Shown one piece after another: positions 52,902 to 61,744 of a DNA stretch of 64,000 bases. Under the pieces are notes generated by a model. That model was not told the origin of the DNA. It worked only from the letters and a program-made list of their open reading frames with translations, and did not search any database. A program made the translations under genes and the position numbers. The stretch is from JAPXRI01 sp033813635 (lineage in GTDB: Bacteria > Bacillota > Clostridia > Oscillospirales > QAMX01): contig JAPXRI010000003.1 of the NCBI GenBank assembly GCA_033813635.1, positions 82,447 to 146,446 on the forward strand, given 5' to 3'. Position 1 is the first letter of the stretch, and each line of letters opens with the position of its first letter.

Positions 52902-55700
52902 TTAAAGCGCGATGCGCAGTGTGGCGACTTCCAGCGCTTTGAGGGAGAACTCCACTCCGTTACCGGTCATCATCAGCGGCGTGCCCCTGCTCTCGTTTGT
53001 GTCTGTAAGGTACACTGATTTTGGACGGCGGAAGAACGAGAGCTTCGCGGTCTCCGGCTCGTACCCCGAGTTGTAGACGCGGACGATGATGCCGTCTTCG
53101 CCGTCCTCCGGGGTCTTTACGGCCGATATCGCGATATCCCTGCCCTCGAGCGTTAGGAACGAGGACGAGAGCGGGAGCTTGCCCAGGTGCGAGCGAGTGC
53201 TGGTGTAGAGAACCGGGTGCGTAAACTCGGAGGCGACTTTTATAAGCGCGCCGACCGAGGTGCCGGACACCGCGGCGAGGCCGATTCTGATATTGTGCAC
53301 GCCGTACTCCGGGTACGGATCGGGGTCGGAGGAGGCGCGTATCAGCGTCACCGCGACAGAATTCCTGCCGTTACGGAACCCGTATTTGGTGTCGCTTGTT
53401 AAAAGGAGGGACGCTTTGCCTTCATTTTTATTGAGCGGAGCCGAGAAGCTTGTGCAGGGGACGTCGAAAGCCGCGGGCGCGCGCTTCACGGTGCCCATCG
53501 GGATGTCGTTTAGATAGCCGTCGCAGGCGTAGGCAAACGGCGCTTCGAACGAGAGCTGGGGCGTGAAGCTCCGGGTCCCGATCTCATGCCAGTCGGCTTT
53601 GACCTCAAATTCCAGCGTGCTTGAGTGCGCGGCCAGCTTTACCGTGACTTCGAAACTTGAGCGCTCGTATTTCATCGTGTACCTGACCGACGATAAAAGG
53701 CTTCCGAGGGATACATTTTCCACTCTGACGGCGCAGGTTTCGTTCAGATCGGTCACTTTTGTGTAGTTGCCGACGCGCCAGGCGCTCATGCCGTTCACCG
53801 TATCCTCGAGAATATAGTTAAAGCGGCAGGAGGGCGCGTTTTTCGGGACGAGTTCGGTTCCTGTGGCGGCGTCCTTGAACGATATGAGCTTCATCGTCAG
53901 CCTGTCAAACTCGGCGCGGACGACGCCGTTGTCGAGAACAATCGGCGCGTCGCTGATATAATCGAGTCTGTCCGACGCGTGGGGATCAAAACGGGGCAGC
54001 TCAGCCTCGCCCTCGTAGAGGACGTAAACGTCGTAGCCCAGCGGGGGGACGACCGCGTCGATTATCAGTTTATGGTAGTTGTGGCCCCAGAAATGCCTGC
54101 CCTTTTCCAGCAGCTGCACCGCGCAGTCCCCGCCCCCGGCTCTTTTTACGCGGAGGAGGGAGGGGTCGCCCGGCCAGTCCCAGACGGTCAGCTCGACCGG
54201 ACCGCGCCTTTCGGCGGGAAGCGTGTTGAAAAGCGTGAATATCCGCGTTTTTCCCGAGCCGCGCTCGGTCTTCGGGAACGAGAAGTGAGAGACCTGGTCA
54301 GTGGTATAGCCCACACCGGCGCCCTCGGATGTGCTCTGAGCGTCGCCGTCGGGCTGGATAGACGAGGTATCGATATAGTCCGCAATATTGGACATCGCAT
54401 AGGTGATGCCGGTGTTCACGCCGGCGAGGGATCTCTGAAATTCGCCGAGGGCGTATTCCCTGGTCTCGACCGTGCCGCTGCCGGGCAGAATGTCGTGGAA
54501 GTGGTTAAACAGGATGCCCTGCCAGGCCCTGGTCATAAGCCCGGAGAGGTCCTGCCCGCCGACAGCTTTCGAGATCGCAGCCAGCTGCTCGGTGTCAAAC
54601 AGCCTGGCCTCAGCGACGCGGTTGGACATCTTGATGCGGGACTGGGACGTGTAGCAGCCGGTAAACAGGAAATTCTGCTCGCCGGTGACCACCGGGAGCT
54701 TGTCAGCATGCTGCTCAAGCTCGGCGAAGAACTCGTGGAAAGTGCCGAATTTAATGGTCGGCTGGATCGGCCAGGAGGCCATGTCGATCACGCGCTCGAT
54801 ATCCCGCCTTGACGGGCCGCCGCCGTGGTCTCCGACGCCGTAGACCTTCAGCATGCTGGGAATACCGTAGCGCTTGCAGAATTCCGGGACTATCAGCGCC
54901 ATGCGCGGGTGGGTCTCGCCGTTGTACCATTCGGGATCGCGGTAGACCAGCAGCTCGGCTCCGGACGGGGAGCGCCATTTATACACGCAGTGCTCGGCGT
55001 TGCCGCGGCAGTGGTAATAGTATTTTACGCCGCCGGCGTTGCAGATTTCGGGGACGTTCGCGGAGTGGCCGAAGGTGTCGGGCTCGAAATCGATCGAGAG
55101 GCTCTCCTTGTCGATGTCCAGGAGCTTCGAGAGGTAATTTTTCGTGTTCAGAATATGGCGGGACAGGGATTCGCCTGACGGCATGTTTTTATCCGCCTCG
55201 ACCCAGGTGGAGGCTGTGACGTCCCATCTGCCCTCCTTGACGCGCAGCTTGATGCGCTCCAGCAGCCACGGGGCATACTCCTCGATGATCTTATAAACGG
55301 AAGCCTGGGACTGGGCGAACGTGAAATCGGGGTATTCGTACATCAGGTCGAGCACCGTCCTGAAGGTGTCGGCCGTCAGGCTGGCGGTCTCGTGAAAGCC
55401 CCACATCCAGTTCATGTCGATATGCGCGTGCGAAACGCAGATGACGGTGTTCTTTTTGCACTCCGATGACAGCGGCAGCAGGAGCTTTTCGGAAAAGCTC
55501 GCCGCCGAGTCGGTGATTACCCCGTCGCCGTTCATCGAGGCGAGCAGTGTGTCCACCGAGGTCTCGATATCCCTGTCGAACTTGCCGCCCATGACCGCCG
55601 ACAGGCGCGCGGCGTACTCAAGCTCCGCGGAGATCCGGGAGGCCCAATAGGATTTGCCGCTCTCGTTTGCGATTCTTTTCAGTTTTTCGGTCAGGTTCAT
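52902..55700 (-). CDS. Alpha-mannosidase, GH38 (shorter type)
   Basis: A 932-residue GH38 enzyme without the first beta-sandwich seen in the two neighbours. Zinc ligands HAHID (91-95) and nucleophile D208 in FEPDTFGHS are present, as is FHDILPGSG. The EPDTFGHS form differs from the LPDVFGYS form of the other two, so it belongs to another GH38 branch. ATG 55700 is chosen with AAAGGA 11 nt upstream. It starts 49 nt after ruvX, so ruvX and the three mannosidases may form one transcript. Confidence 0.93.
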   Translation of the reverse strand: MNLTEKLKRIANESGKSYWASRISAELEYAARLSAVMGGKFDRDIETSVDTLLASMNGDGVITDSAASFSEKLLLPLSSECKKNTVICVSHAHIDMNWMWGFHETASLTADTFRTVLDLMYEYPDFTFAQSQASVYKIIEEYAPWLLERIKLRVKEGRWDVTASTWVEADKNMPSGESLSRHILNTKNYLSKLLDIDKESLSIDFEPDTFGHSANVPEICNAGGVKYYYHCRGNAEHCVYKWRSPSGAELLVYRDPEWYNGETHPRMALIVPEFCKRYGIPSMLKVYGVGDHGGGPSRRDIERVIDMASWPIQPTIKFGTFHEFFAELEQHADKLPVVTGEQNFLFTGCYTSQSRIKMSNRVAEARLFDTEQLAAISKAVGGQDLSGLMTRAWQGILFNHFHDILPGSGTVETREYALGEFQRSLAGVNTGITYAMSNIADYIDTSSIQPDGDAQSTSEGAGVGYTTDQVSHFSFPKTERGSGKTRIFTLFNTLPAERRGPVELTVWDWPGDPSLLRVKRAGGGDCAVQLLEKGRHFWGHNYHKLIIDAVVPPLGYDVYVLYEGEAELPRFDPHASDRLDYISDAPIVLDNGVVRAEFDRLTMKLISFKDAATGTELVPKNAPSCRFNYILEDTVNGMSAWRVGNYTKVTDLNETCAVRVENVSLGSLLSSVRYTMKYERSSFEVTVKLAAHSSTLEFEVKADWHEIGTRSFTPQLSFEAPFAYACDGYLNDIPMGTVKRAPAAFDVPCTSFSAPLNKNEGKASLLLTSDTKYGFRNGRNSVAVTLIRASSDPDPYPEYGVHNIRIGLAAVSGTSVGALIKVASEFTHPVLYTSTRSHLGKLPLSSSFLTLEGRDIAISAVKTPEDGEDGIIVRVYNSGYEPETAKLSFFRRPKSVYLTDTNESRGTPLMMTGNGVEFSLKALEVATLRIAL

Positions 55701-55749
55701 CCAAATAACCATCCTTTCGTATGCCAAAGCGGCTATGCCGCCCGGGCTG

Positions 55750-56178
55750 TTAGAGCTTATCTTCCTGCTTTTTCAAAAGCTTCAGAAAAATTTCCAAAAT
55801 CAATGACGCCGCCACGGCGTCGACCGTGTTTTTACGCTTTGGCCCGTAAACGCCGGCGTCCGAGAGGATCCGGTGCGCGTCCTCCGTGGTCTTGCGCTCG
55901 TCGATTAGGGTGACCGGGAGGCCGGAAACCTCGCCCAGAAGCGCGGCGAAAGCCGCCGCTTTCTCCGCCCGGGGACCTTTCGAGCCATCCATGTTGACAG
56001 GCAGCCCGACTGCGACGAAACCGACGTCTTTTTTCGAGAAGAGCCCGGCCAGAGTCTGCGCAAGCTTTTTTTGATCCTTTTCCCGGACAACCACCGTTTC
56101 GCCGACTATCGTACGGCTGATGTCGGAAAACGCGACGCCGGTTCTGGAATCGCCGAAATCCACAGCGCAGGCCCTCAA
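55750..56178 (-). CDS. ruvX: Putative pre-16S rRNA nuclease / Holliday junction resolvase YqgF (RuvX)
   Basis: A 142-residue RNase H-fold protein. Signatures: ACAVDFGDSRTGVAFSD at the N-terminus, VAVGLPVNMDGSKGPRA, and DERKTTEDAHR; the closing NTVDAVAASLILEIFL helix is typical. The start TTG 56178 aligns with family starts and has GGGGAG 10 nt away; a GTG at 56187 is too close to that SD. In many Clostridia it follows alaS; here it precedes the GH38 genes. Confidence 0.92.
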   Translation of the reverse strand: MRACAVDFGDSRTGVAFSDISRTIVGETVVVREKDQKKLAQTLAGLFSKKDVGFVAVGLPVNMDGSKGPRAEKAAAFAALLGEVSGLPVTLIDERKTTEDAHRILSDAGVYGPKRKNTVDAVAASLILEIFLKLLKKQEDKL

Positions 56179-56215
56179 CTGCAGCACACTCCCCGAGATG
56201 TCAATATTTGCTACT

Positions 56216-56245
56216 ATTATATACCAACGCGCAAAACCTTAGCAA
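56216..56245 (-). promoter_or_regulatory. Promoter of ruvX (and perhaps the GH38 genes)
   Basis: On the minus strand, TTGCTA (56245-56240), an 18-bp spacer and TATAAT (56221-56216). Confidence 0.65.
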
Positions 56246-56349
56246 CTATAAAATGTAAAACTTGAACGCGGGTGTTTAATTTGATATTATTTTTCGTATA
56301 ATAACACTTTAAATAGAATATCTTTTCAGCGCGGCAAGGGGAATTTGTC

Positions 56350-56793
56350 ATGAAAAACACCTCGAACATAAAAAAGATGACGCTTGTCTGGGATTTAAGG
56401 ATTCTCGCGGTCTCGGCGGTCGGGCTCGCCGCGTCGTTCGAGCTCTTATATGTGTTCCCGCCGCTGGGCGTGGCGCTCGGGGTTTTGTCCCTTGCGGCCA
56501 TCGGCTTTGGCGGCTGGTACGTCCCGAGCTATTTCTCGAGATACCGCATCGAGGAGAAATCGGACCGCATCCGCATCGAGAGCGGGGTTTTTATCCGGAG
56601 GCAGACCAGCGTGTTTTTTTCGGACACCGTGACCGCAACAATCACCTCGACACCGCTGATGCGTATCTTTGGTCTGCGCACGGTTGTCCTCTCGCTTGCG
56701 GGAAAGCGCGTGGGTCTCTACGCGCTGGGGAAGGAGGATGCGTACCGGATAGCCGGGAAAACCGAGAGAGGGGAGGTTGCCGGCTGTGAATAA
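56350..56793 (+). CDS. Bacterial PH-domain membrane protein (YdbS-like, DUF304)
   Basis: A 147-residue protein with two adjacent hydrophobic segments (about 15-60) followed by a bacterial PH domain (YFSRYRIEEKSDRIRIESGVF, SDTVTATITSTPLMRIFGLRTVVL). It resembles YdbS, usually paired with YdbT. SD AAGGGG precedes ATG 56350. It overlaps the next gene. Confidence 0.85.
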   Translation: MKNTSNIKKMTLVWDLRILAVSAVGLAASFELLYVFPPLGVALGVLSLAAIGFGGWYVPSYFSRYRIEEKSDRIRIESGVFIRRQTSVFFSDTVTATITSTPLMRIFGLRTVVLSLAGKRVGLYALGKEDAYRIAGKTERGEVAGCE

Positions 56794-58234
56794 AAAAATC
56801 CGCCTGCACCCGTTCGATATCCTCGGCGGGATGAGGCGCTACCTGTTTATCCTGGTCGTACCGTTGGTTCGCGGGTTCGGAACGGCCGGCGGGGGCGTCA
56901 ACGCCTGGATAAAGGGCGCCTGGATCGACCTCGCGGCGCTGACGGTAATCGTCGCTCTCGGCGTGTTCCGCTGGAAAAGAAGCTATGTGACCGTCACCGA
57001 AACCTCCGTCCGCTATACGCGGGGGCTTATTCTGCGCTACACCGATATCTATATCGTCGGACATATCTCCACGATAAGGCTTACGCGTCCCCTTTACATC
57101 CGCCCGTTTCGCGCGGCGGTGGTCAAGCTGTATTCCCTCGGAAAAACCCGCAGGGAGTTTCGCCCGCTGATCCTACCCCTTGACCGCGCGGAGGAACTCT
57201 GCGCTTTTCTGTCTTCCGGGCGCCCCTGCGGCTTTTGCGGCGGCGGGCGCGTCGCGGTAAAGCCGGATTACGCGGATGTGGCGTTCACCAGCGCGGCTTC
57301 ATCGACGATTATCGGGGGGATCGCCTTTCTGTACGCGCTGCTGTCCAATCTCGGGCAGCTGCTCGGAGCGAGCCTTGCGGGGCAGGGCTACGGCGTTTTC
57401 GCGTCCGTCGCCCGGTTCTTTGCGTTCGGGATGCCGCCGGTGCTGCTGATGGTTCCCCTCGGGGTTTTGCTTTTATATTTTCTGGCGTTTTTGCAAAAGC
57501 TCTCCACTTACTACCATATTACAATTACGCGGGGGCGGGATACGCTTGGGGTTGCGGGAGGGCTGTTCGGGAAATACCAATACGCCCTAAGGGCGCCGGC
57601 AATCTCGTCGGTAGATTTCAGGTGCCGGCTGCTTCTGAGACTCTTTAAGCGCTACAGCGCGGTTATCGGCATACCGGGGTACGGGGGCGGCGGGTTTATG
57701 CCCGTGCTGATCCCGTCGGCCCCGCTTTTCGGTAACGTACGGGAACAGCGGAAGCTGCTGCCCGAATTCAACGGGTATTACTGCCCGCTGCGGCCGGATG
57801 AAAAGAGCTTTCGCCTGAACAACGCGCTGCCCTTTGCCGCGCTCGCCTTTTGCTTCGCAGCCGCGGCTGCCGCCGGCGGCGTTTGGCTCCGCGGATTCAA
57901 AACCTTCGCGGTAGTCTGGGGGAGCGTGTTTTCCGCGTGGTTTTCATGGGTTGCCGTGAATAAGGCGTACGCGGCCCCGCGGACCGGGCTTGGCTTCCAC
58001 AAAAAGCATCTCTGCGCGATGTACGAGTCGCGCAGGGTTTTCCACAGGGTGATCCTCCCGAAGGACAAGATCGTCGCTATATCGACCCGGCAGGATCCGA
58101 TTCAGAGACACCGCGGGACCTGCCGAGTCGATATCTACGAGCGGGGCATCCGCGCGAAAAGGCATAGGGTCTACGCGATGCCTTTTCGCACGGTAAAAGA
58201 GAATATCGACGGCATGTGCAGAGAGGCAGAATAA
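56786..58234 (+). CDS. Bacterial PH-domain membrane protein (YdbT-like, DUF304)
   Basis: A 482-residue membrane protein with repeated PH-like (DUF304) modules separated by hydrophobic segments. One module is YVTVTETSVRYTRGLIL; another YHITITRGRDTLGVAGGLFG. The start GTG 56786 has GGGGAGG 9 nt upstream and overlaps the previous gene's stop by 8 nt. YdbS-YdbT pairs are linked to envelope stress and antimicrobial-compound resistance in Bacillus. Confidence 0.85.
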   Translation: MNKKIRLHPFDILGGMRRYLFILVVPLVRGFGTAGGGVNAWIKGAWIDLAALTVIVALGVFRWKRSYVTVTETSVRYTRGLILRYTDIYIVGHISTIRLTRPLYIRPFRAAVVKLYSLGKTRREFRPLILPLDRAEELCAFLSSGRPCGFCGGGRVAVKPDYADVAFTSAASSTIIGGIAFLYALLSNLGQLLGASLAGQGYGVFASVARFFAFGMPPVLLMVPLGVLLLYFLAFLQKLSTYYHITITRGRDTLGVAGGLFGKYQYALRAPAISSVDFRCRLLLRLFKRYSAVIGIPGYGGGGFMPVLIPSAPLFGNVREQRKLLPEFNGYYCPLRPDEKSFRLNNALPFAALAFCFAAAAAAGGVWLRGFKTFAVVWGSVFSAWFSWVAVNKAYAAPRTGLGFHKKHLCAMYESRRVFHRVILPKDKIVAISTRQDPIQRHRGTCRVDIYERGIRAKRHRVYAMPFRTVKENIDGMCREAE

Positions 58235-58269
58235 TATACCTTAAAAAGGACGACTTGAGAAGTCCGGTA

Positions 58270-58297
58270 ATTCCAACCCACAGTTGGAATTTTTATT
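58270..58297 (+). terminator. Terminator after the PH-domain genes
   Basis: An 8-bp stem (58270-58277 with 58283-58290), a 5-nt loop and a T-rich tail TTTTATT. Confidence 0.78.
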
Positions 58298-58480
58298 ATC
58301 CGCTCAAACCAACGCGCCATTCGGGAAGACATATGCATTTTCTGCCGGTTCTCTCGCTGCTCACGTGCCGCTGAGGTTTAGGTCGCGGACTTCCTTATTT
58401 TATGGTATACCCATTCTATGAAATAAGGAAACAAATGGCCGGCAGCGCAGGAAAAGAAACTCAGACCAGGATATTGATTA

Positions 58481-58512
58481 GGCTTCCGGAAAGGTTTTCC
58501 GGGGCTTTTTTA
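58481..58512 (+). terminator. Second plus-strand terminator before radC
   Basis: A GC-rich hairpin with G-T pairs (58481-58505) followed by T6. No gene ends between it and the terminator at 58270-58297, so it may end an unannotated RNA. Confidence 0.65.
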
Positions 58513-58516
58513 TTAT

Positions 58517-58545
58517 TTGACAACGGGCCGCGAAAAATGTAAAAT
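58517..58545 (+). promoter_or_regulatory. Promoter of radC
   Basis: TTGACA (58517-58522), a 17-bp spacer and TAAAAT (58540-58545). Confidence 0.8.
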
Positions 58546-58617
58546 ATTATCGACAGACAATTAATACGAAAAAGAGAAATACGAACGACGGAAGGGTTGT
58601 GGGGGTGTAACCGATTG

Positions 58618-59364
58618 ATGGAAAAGGAGAATCTGCACTCCGGACATCGCGCCCGCTTTAAAAAGCGGATATTGCGCGAGGGGCTTGACAATATCGACGA
58701 GCACCAGCTGCTGGAAGCACTTTTGTTCTTCGCTATCCCCCGGGTGGACACAAACAATATCGCGCATCGGCTTTTGCAGCGTTTCGGCTCCCTCCACCGC
58801 GTTTTCGACGCATCTGCGGAGGAACTGCGCGAGGTTGAGGGGGTCGGGGAAAACGCCGCGCTGCTTTTATCGATGATTCCGGGACTTTCCCGCCGTTACA
58901 TGCTGTCAAAGGTCGTTAAAAGCGTCCGGCTTTCCGACAGCGCGTCCCTCGGCGATTTCATGATGCCCTACTTCATCGGAAAGCGCGACGAGGTTGTATA
59001 CCTCTTGTGCCTTAACAGCAGGATGCAGCCCATCAGCTGCGAGCAGATACAGAGCGGCAGCGTAAACGCCGTGATGGTCAGCATACCAAGAATCATCAGC
59101 GACGCGGTTAAGGCGAAGGCCGCTTATGTCGTGATTGCCCACAACCATCCCGGCGGCTTCGCAATCCCGTCGAAAGAGGATGTGGAGACAACGCTGAAGG
59201 TATACGAGGCGTTAAAAAAGGTAAACATAACGCTGCTCGACCATATTATAGTATCCGACCCGCTGACCGAGAGCTCATCCGTCGGAGAATTCGTCTCGCT
59301 GTCCGACAGCGGACTGTTTGTCCAACAGACATCGGGCGGATTTCGGGATAAGGCGTTAAAATGA
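58618..59364 (+). CDS. radC: RadC (JAB/MPN-domain) protein
   Basis: A 248-residue protein. An N-terminal helix-hairpin-helix region (ELREVEGVGENAALLL) is followed by the JAB metalloprotease domain with the zinc motif AHNHPGGFAIPSKEDVE. The family name comes from an E. coli repair mutant later explained otherwise; the true role is unsettled. ATG 58618 is used, with GGGGG about 12 nt upstream. It has its own promoter. Confidence 0.92.
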   Translation: MEKENLHSGHRARFKKRILREGLDNIDEHQLLEALLFFAIPRVDTNNIAHRLLQRFGSLHRVFDASAEELREVEGVGENAALLLSMIPGLSRRYMLSKVVKSVRLSDSASLGDFMMPYFIGKRDEVVYLLCLNSRMQPISCEQIQSGSVNAVMVSIPRIISDAVKAKAAYVVIAHNHPGGFAIPSKEDVETTLKVYEALKKVNITLLDHIIVSDPLTESSSVGEFVSLSDSGLFVQQTSGGFRDKALK

Positions 59365-59392
59365 AAATAATCCGGCAAACCGAATATTTTTC

Positions 59393-59421
59393 TTGACAAA
59401 TTTTTTTGAATAAGTTATAAT
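59393..59421 (+). promoter_or_regulatory. Promoter of yceD-rpmF
   Basis: TTGACA (59393-59398), a 17-bp spacer and TATAAT (59416-59421). A perfect consensus, as expected for a ribosomal-protein operon. Confidence 0.9.
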
Positions 59422-59478
59422 GCTTTTTGCGCAATCTCTCGGAGACGGCTGGCGATAGATCGTTTTAGTGAGGATATC

Positions 59479-59976
59479 ATGGTATTAAATCTCAAAAGCG
59501 TTTTGTCCGGGCTTGAGAATCCGCTTTCTTTCCGATACGAGGCCGATATGTCGGATTATGAGATTTACGGTATCAGGCCGTTTCGGTCCGGGGTTTTTGT
59601 GAGCGGGATGGTGCAGAAAAAGCCCGGTTTTTTAGCGCTTGACATGGAAATCTCCGCTGTGCTCGACACGCTTTGCGCGAGCTGCGGGAAAGCGATAAAA
59701 AAATCGCTCAACGTAAAAACACACAATCTGCTTGTCAGGCACACCGATTCGGACGACGAAGAGTATATCGTCTACGCAAACGACGAGGTTAATCTGGACG
59801 AAATCGTGAACGACGCCGTTACGTTGAGCATAGAGATGCGTCCTCTATGTAAAGAGGACTGCAAGGGCGTTTGTCCGGGCTGCGGGGTCGATCTGAACGA
59901 AGCGGAGTGCCGTTGCCAAAAGCCCGTCAATCCGGCCTTTGAGAAGCTTAAAGGCAAGTTTTTTAATAACAAATGA
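59479..59976 (+). CDS. yceD: YceD (DUF177) family protein
   Basis: A 165-residue protein. Two cysteine pairs are visible (CASCGKAIKKSL; CKEDCKGVCPGCGVDLN), with a third at CRCQ. It nearly always precedes rpmF in bacteria and in plants is linked to rRNA maturation. It is 69 nt upstream of rpmF with a strong shared promoter. Confidence 0.92.
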   Translation: MVLNLKSVLSGLENPLSFRYEADMSDYEIYGIRPFRSGVFVSGMVQKKPGFLALDMEISAVLDTLCASCGKAIKKSLNVKTHNLLVRHTDSDDEEYIVYANDEVNLDEIVNDAVTLSIEMRPLCKEDCKGVCPGCGVDLNEAECRCQKPVNPAFEKLKGKFFNNK

Positions 59977-60045
59977 CCTGCGATTTTAGCCTGCTGCCTG
60001 ATGTCGGCAAAATCCGGGATTTTACACAGCAGGAGGTGTAACAGT

Positions 60046-60234
60046 ATGGCGGAACCCAAAAGAAAACACTCAAAAGCGAGACGCGATACACGCCGTAGTT
60101 CACATTGGAAACTCACGCTTCCCGGTCTTGCGAAATGCCCGGAATGCGGCGCCGCGAGACTTCCGCACAGGATGTGCAAAGAGTGCGGCAATTACAAAGG
60201 CAGAACAGTTGTCGAGATGAAGGAAGAAAAGTAA
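60046..60234 (+). CDS. rpmF: 50S ribosomal protein L32
   Basis: A 62-residue L32. The start MAEPKRKHSKARRDTRRS and zinc ribbon CPECG ... CKECG are canonical, so this is the zinc-binding C+ form. ATG 60046 is chosen by AGGAGG at 60031-60036; the frame is open upstream to 60001. A 158-nt gap follows with a hairpin near 60255-60275 but no clear T run; plsX, the usual next gene, is absent. Confidence 0.96.
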   Translation: MAEPKRKHSKARRDTRRSSHWKLTLPGLAKCPECGAARLPHRMCKECGNYKGRTVVEMKEEK

Positions 60235-60392
60235 ATTTACCGGGAATTTCGGGCAGCCCTCTGCGGCTGCCCCCTATCCGTATAAACTTGAGCGGAGCGC
60301 CTTGATATCCCATATGATGCTGCGGCCGCGGGGCCGCGTGTTTCGGGAAATGTCAACGCGCTTTATTTTTAACCTAAAGGCGGTGAACGGAG

Positions 60393-61703
60393 TTGGCGGT
60401 ACGTATTAAAAGCGTCGAACCCGGCAGCCTCGCGGACAGAGCGGGGATCAATGCCGGGGAGACGCTTCGCAAAATCAACGCAAACGAAATATCGGACGTG
60501 CTGGATTACAGATACTATTCCGCCGACGAAAAGCTGACGCTGACGATCGGCGATATCGCCGGGAAAAACCGCGACGTGAAGATAAGAAACCCGGAATACC
60601 TCCATCTGGGCCTGGAGTTCGACACATATCTGATGGATAAAAAGCACGCCTGCAAAAACAAATGCGTGTTTTGCTTTATCGACCAGCTCCCGAAAGGGAT
60701 GCGCGAGAGCCTGTATTTCAAAGACGACGACATGCGCCTTTCCTTTTTAATGGGCAACTATATTACGCTGACGAATCTGTCGGAGGCCGATATCGAAAAA
60801 ATAAAGAAGCTCCGCATTAGTCCGCTGAATATCTCCGTGCATACAACAAATCCTGATATCAGGGTTAAAATGCTCCGCAATAAAAACGCGGGCAACTGCC
60901 TTAACCTGATGAAGGAGTTGGCAGCGTCGGGGATTACGCTGAACTGTCAGATCGTCGTCTGTCCCGGCATAAACGACGGGGAGGAGCTTCGAAGAACGCT
61001 CTGCGACCTGATGCCGATGTACCCGGGGGTCAATTCTATTTCGGTGGTTCCCGTCGGCCTGACCGCCCACAGGGAAGACCTTTATCCGCTGAAACCTGTT
61101 GACAAAACCGCCGCCGACGGTATAATTGATATTGTTGAAAAGCTCGGCGATATGGCGCTGGAGGGCTACGGCTCGCGGGTCGTCTACGCCGCGGACGAGC
61201 TCTACATCAGCTCCGGCAGGCCGATACCGGAATACGAGCATTACGGGGATTTTCCGCAGCTTGAAAACGGGGTAGGCATGATAGCGCTTTTAAAGAATGA
61301 ATTCGAAGAGGCGTTTTCGGAGCTGGAGGACGGCGTTCCCGCGCCCCGGCCATTTTCGGTCGCAACGGGTACGGCGGCGGCTCCGTTTATCTCCGGGCTT
61401 GCGAACAAGCTTAAAAGCAAGTACCCCGGTTTTTTGTGCACGGTATATCCCGTCGTGAACAGGTTTTTCGGGGAATCGGTCACCGTTTCCGGTCTTGTCA
61501 CCGGATCGGATCTGATAAGGGAGCTTAAAGGCAGGGACCTCGGCGCGAGGGTGCTGATCCCCGCCAATATGCTGAGGTATGACGGGGAAGTGTTTTTGGA
61601 CGACCTGACGCCGGGGGACGTGGAACGGGAGCTCGGCACGGTTCTTGTTCCGGTTAAAAACACCGGGGAAGACCTGCTTAACGCGCTGCTGGACAGGCAT
61701 TAA
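60393..61703 (+). CDS. DUF512 protein (PDZ plus radical-SAM-like)
   Basis: A 436-residue protein. An N-terminal PDZ-like domain (about 1-70; VEPGSLADRAGINAGETL) is followed by a radical-SAM-type C-x3-C-x2-C motif (C87, C91, C94 in CKNKCVFCFID) and the DUF512 C-terminus (FGESVTVSGLVTGSD, LIPANMLRYDGEVFLDDLTP). It is widespread in Clostridia, commonly next to der, and of unknown function. The start is TTG 60393, with AAAGGCGG 9 nt upstream. Confidence 0.9.
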   Translation: MAVRIKSVEPGSLADRAGINAGETLRKINANEISDVLDYRYYSADEKLTLTIGDIAGKNRDVKIRNPEYLHLGLEFDTYLMDKKHACKNKCVFCFIDQLPKGMRESLYFKDDDMRLSFLMGNYITLTNLSEADIEKIKKLRISPLNISVHTTNPDIRVKMLRNKNAGNCLNLMKELAASGITLNCQIVVCPGINDGEELRRTLCDLMPMYPGVNSISVVPVGLTAHREDLYPLKPVDKTAADGIIDIVEKLGDMALEGYGSRVVYAADELYISSGRPIPEYEHYGDFPQLENGVGMIALLKNEFEEAFSELEDGVPAPRPFSVATGTAAAPFISGLANKLKSKYPGFLCTVYPVVNRFFGESVTVSGLVTGSDLIRELKGRDLGARVLIPANMLRYDGEVFLDDLTPGDVERELGTVLVPVKNTGEDLLNALLDRH

Positions 61704-61744
61704 ACAGAGCCGCGGCAATAAGCGCAAGAAACGGATGTAGTAAA

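Larger units (their letters stand above)
58235..58617. other. Gene-free region before radC with two terminators and a structured segment
   Basis: 383 bp. It holds the YdbT-gene terminator (58270-58297), a segment of about 200 bp (58300-58480) with nested inverted repeats (58342-58348/58439-58445; 58391-58400/58421-58430), a second terminator (58481-58512) and the radC promoter. Confidence 0.6.
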
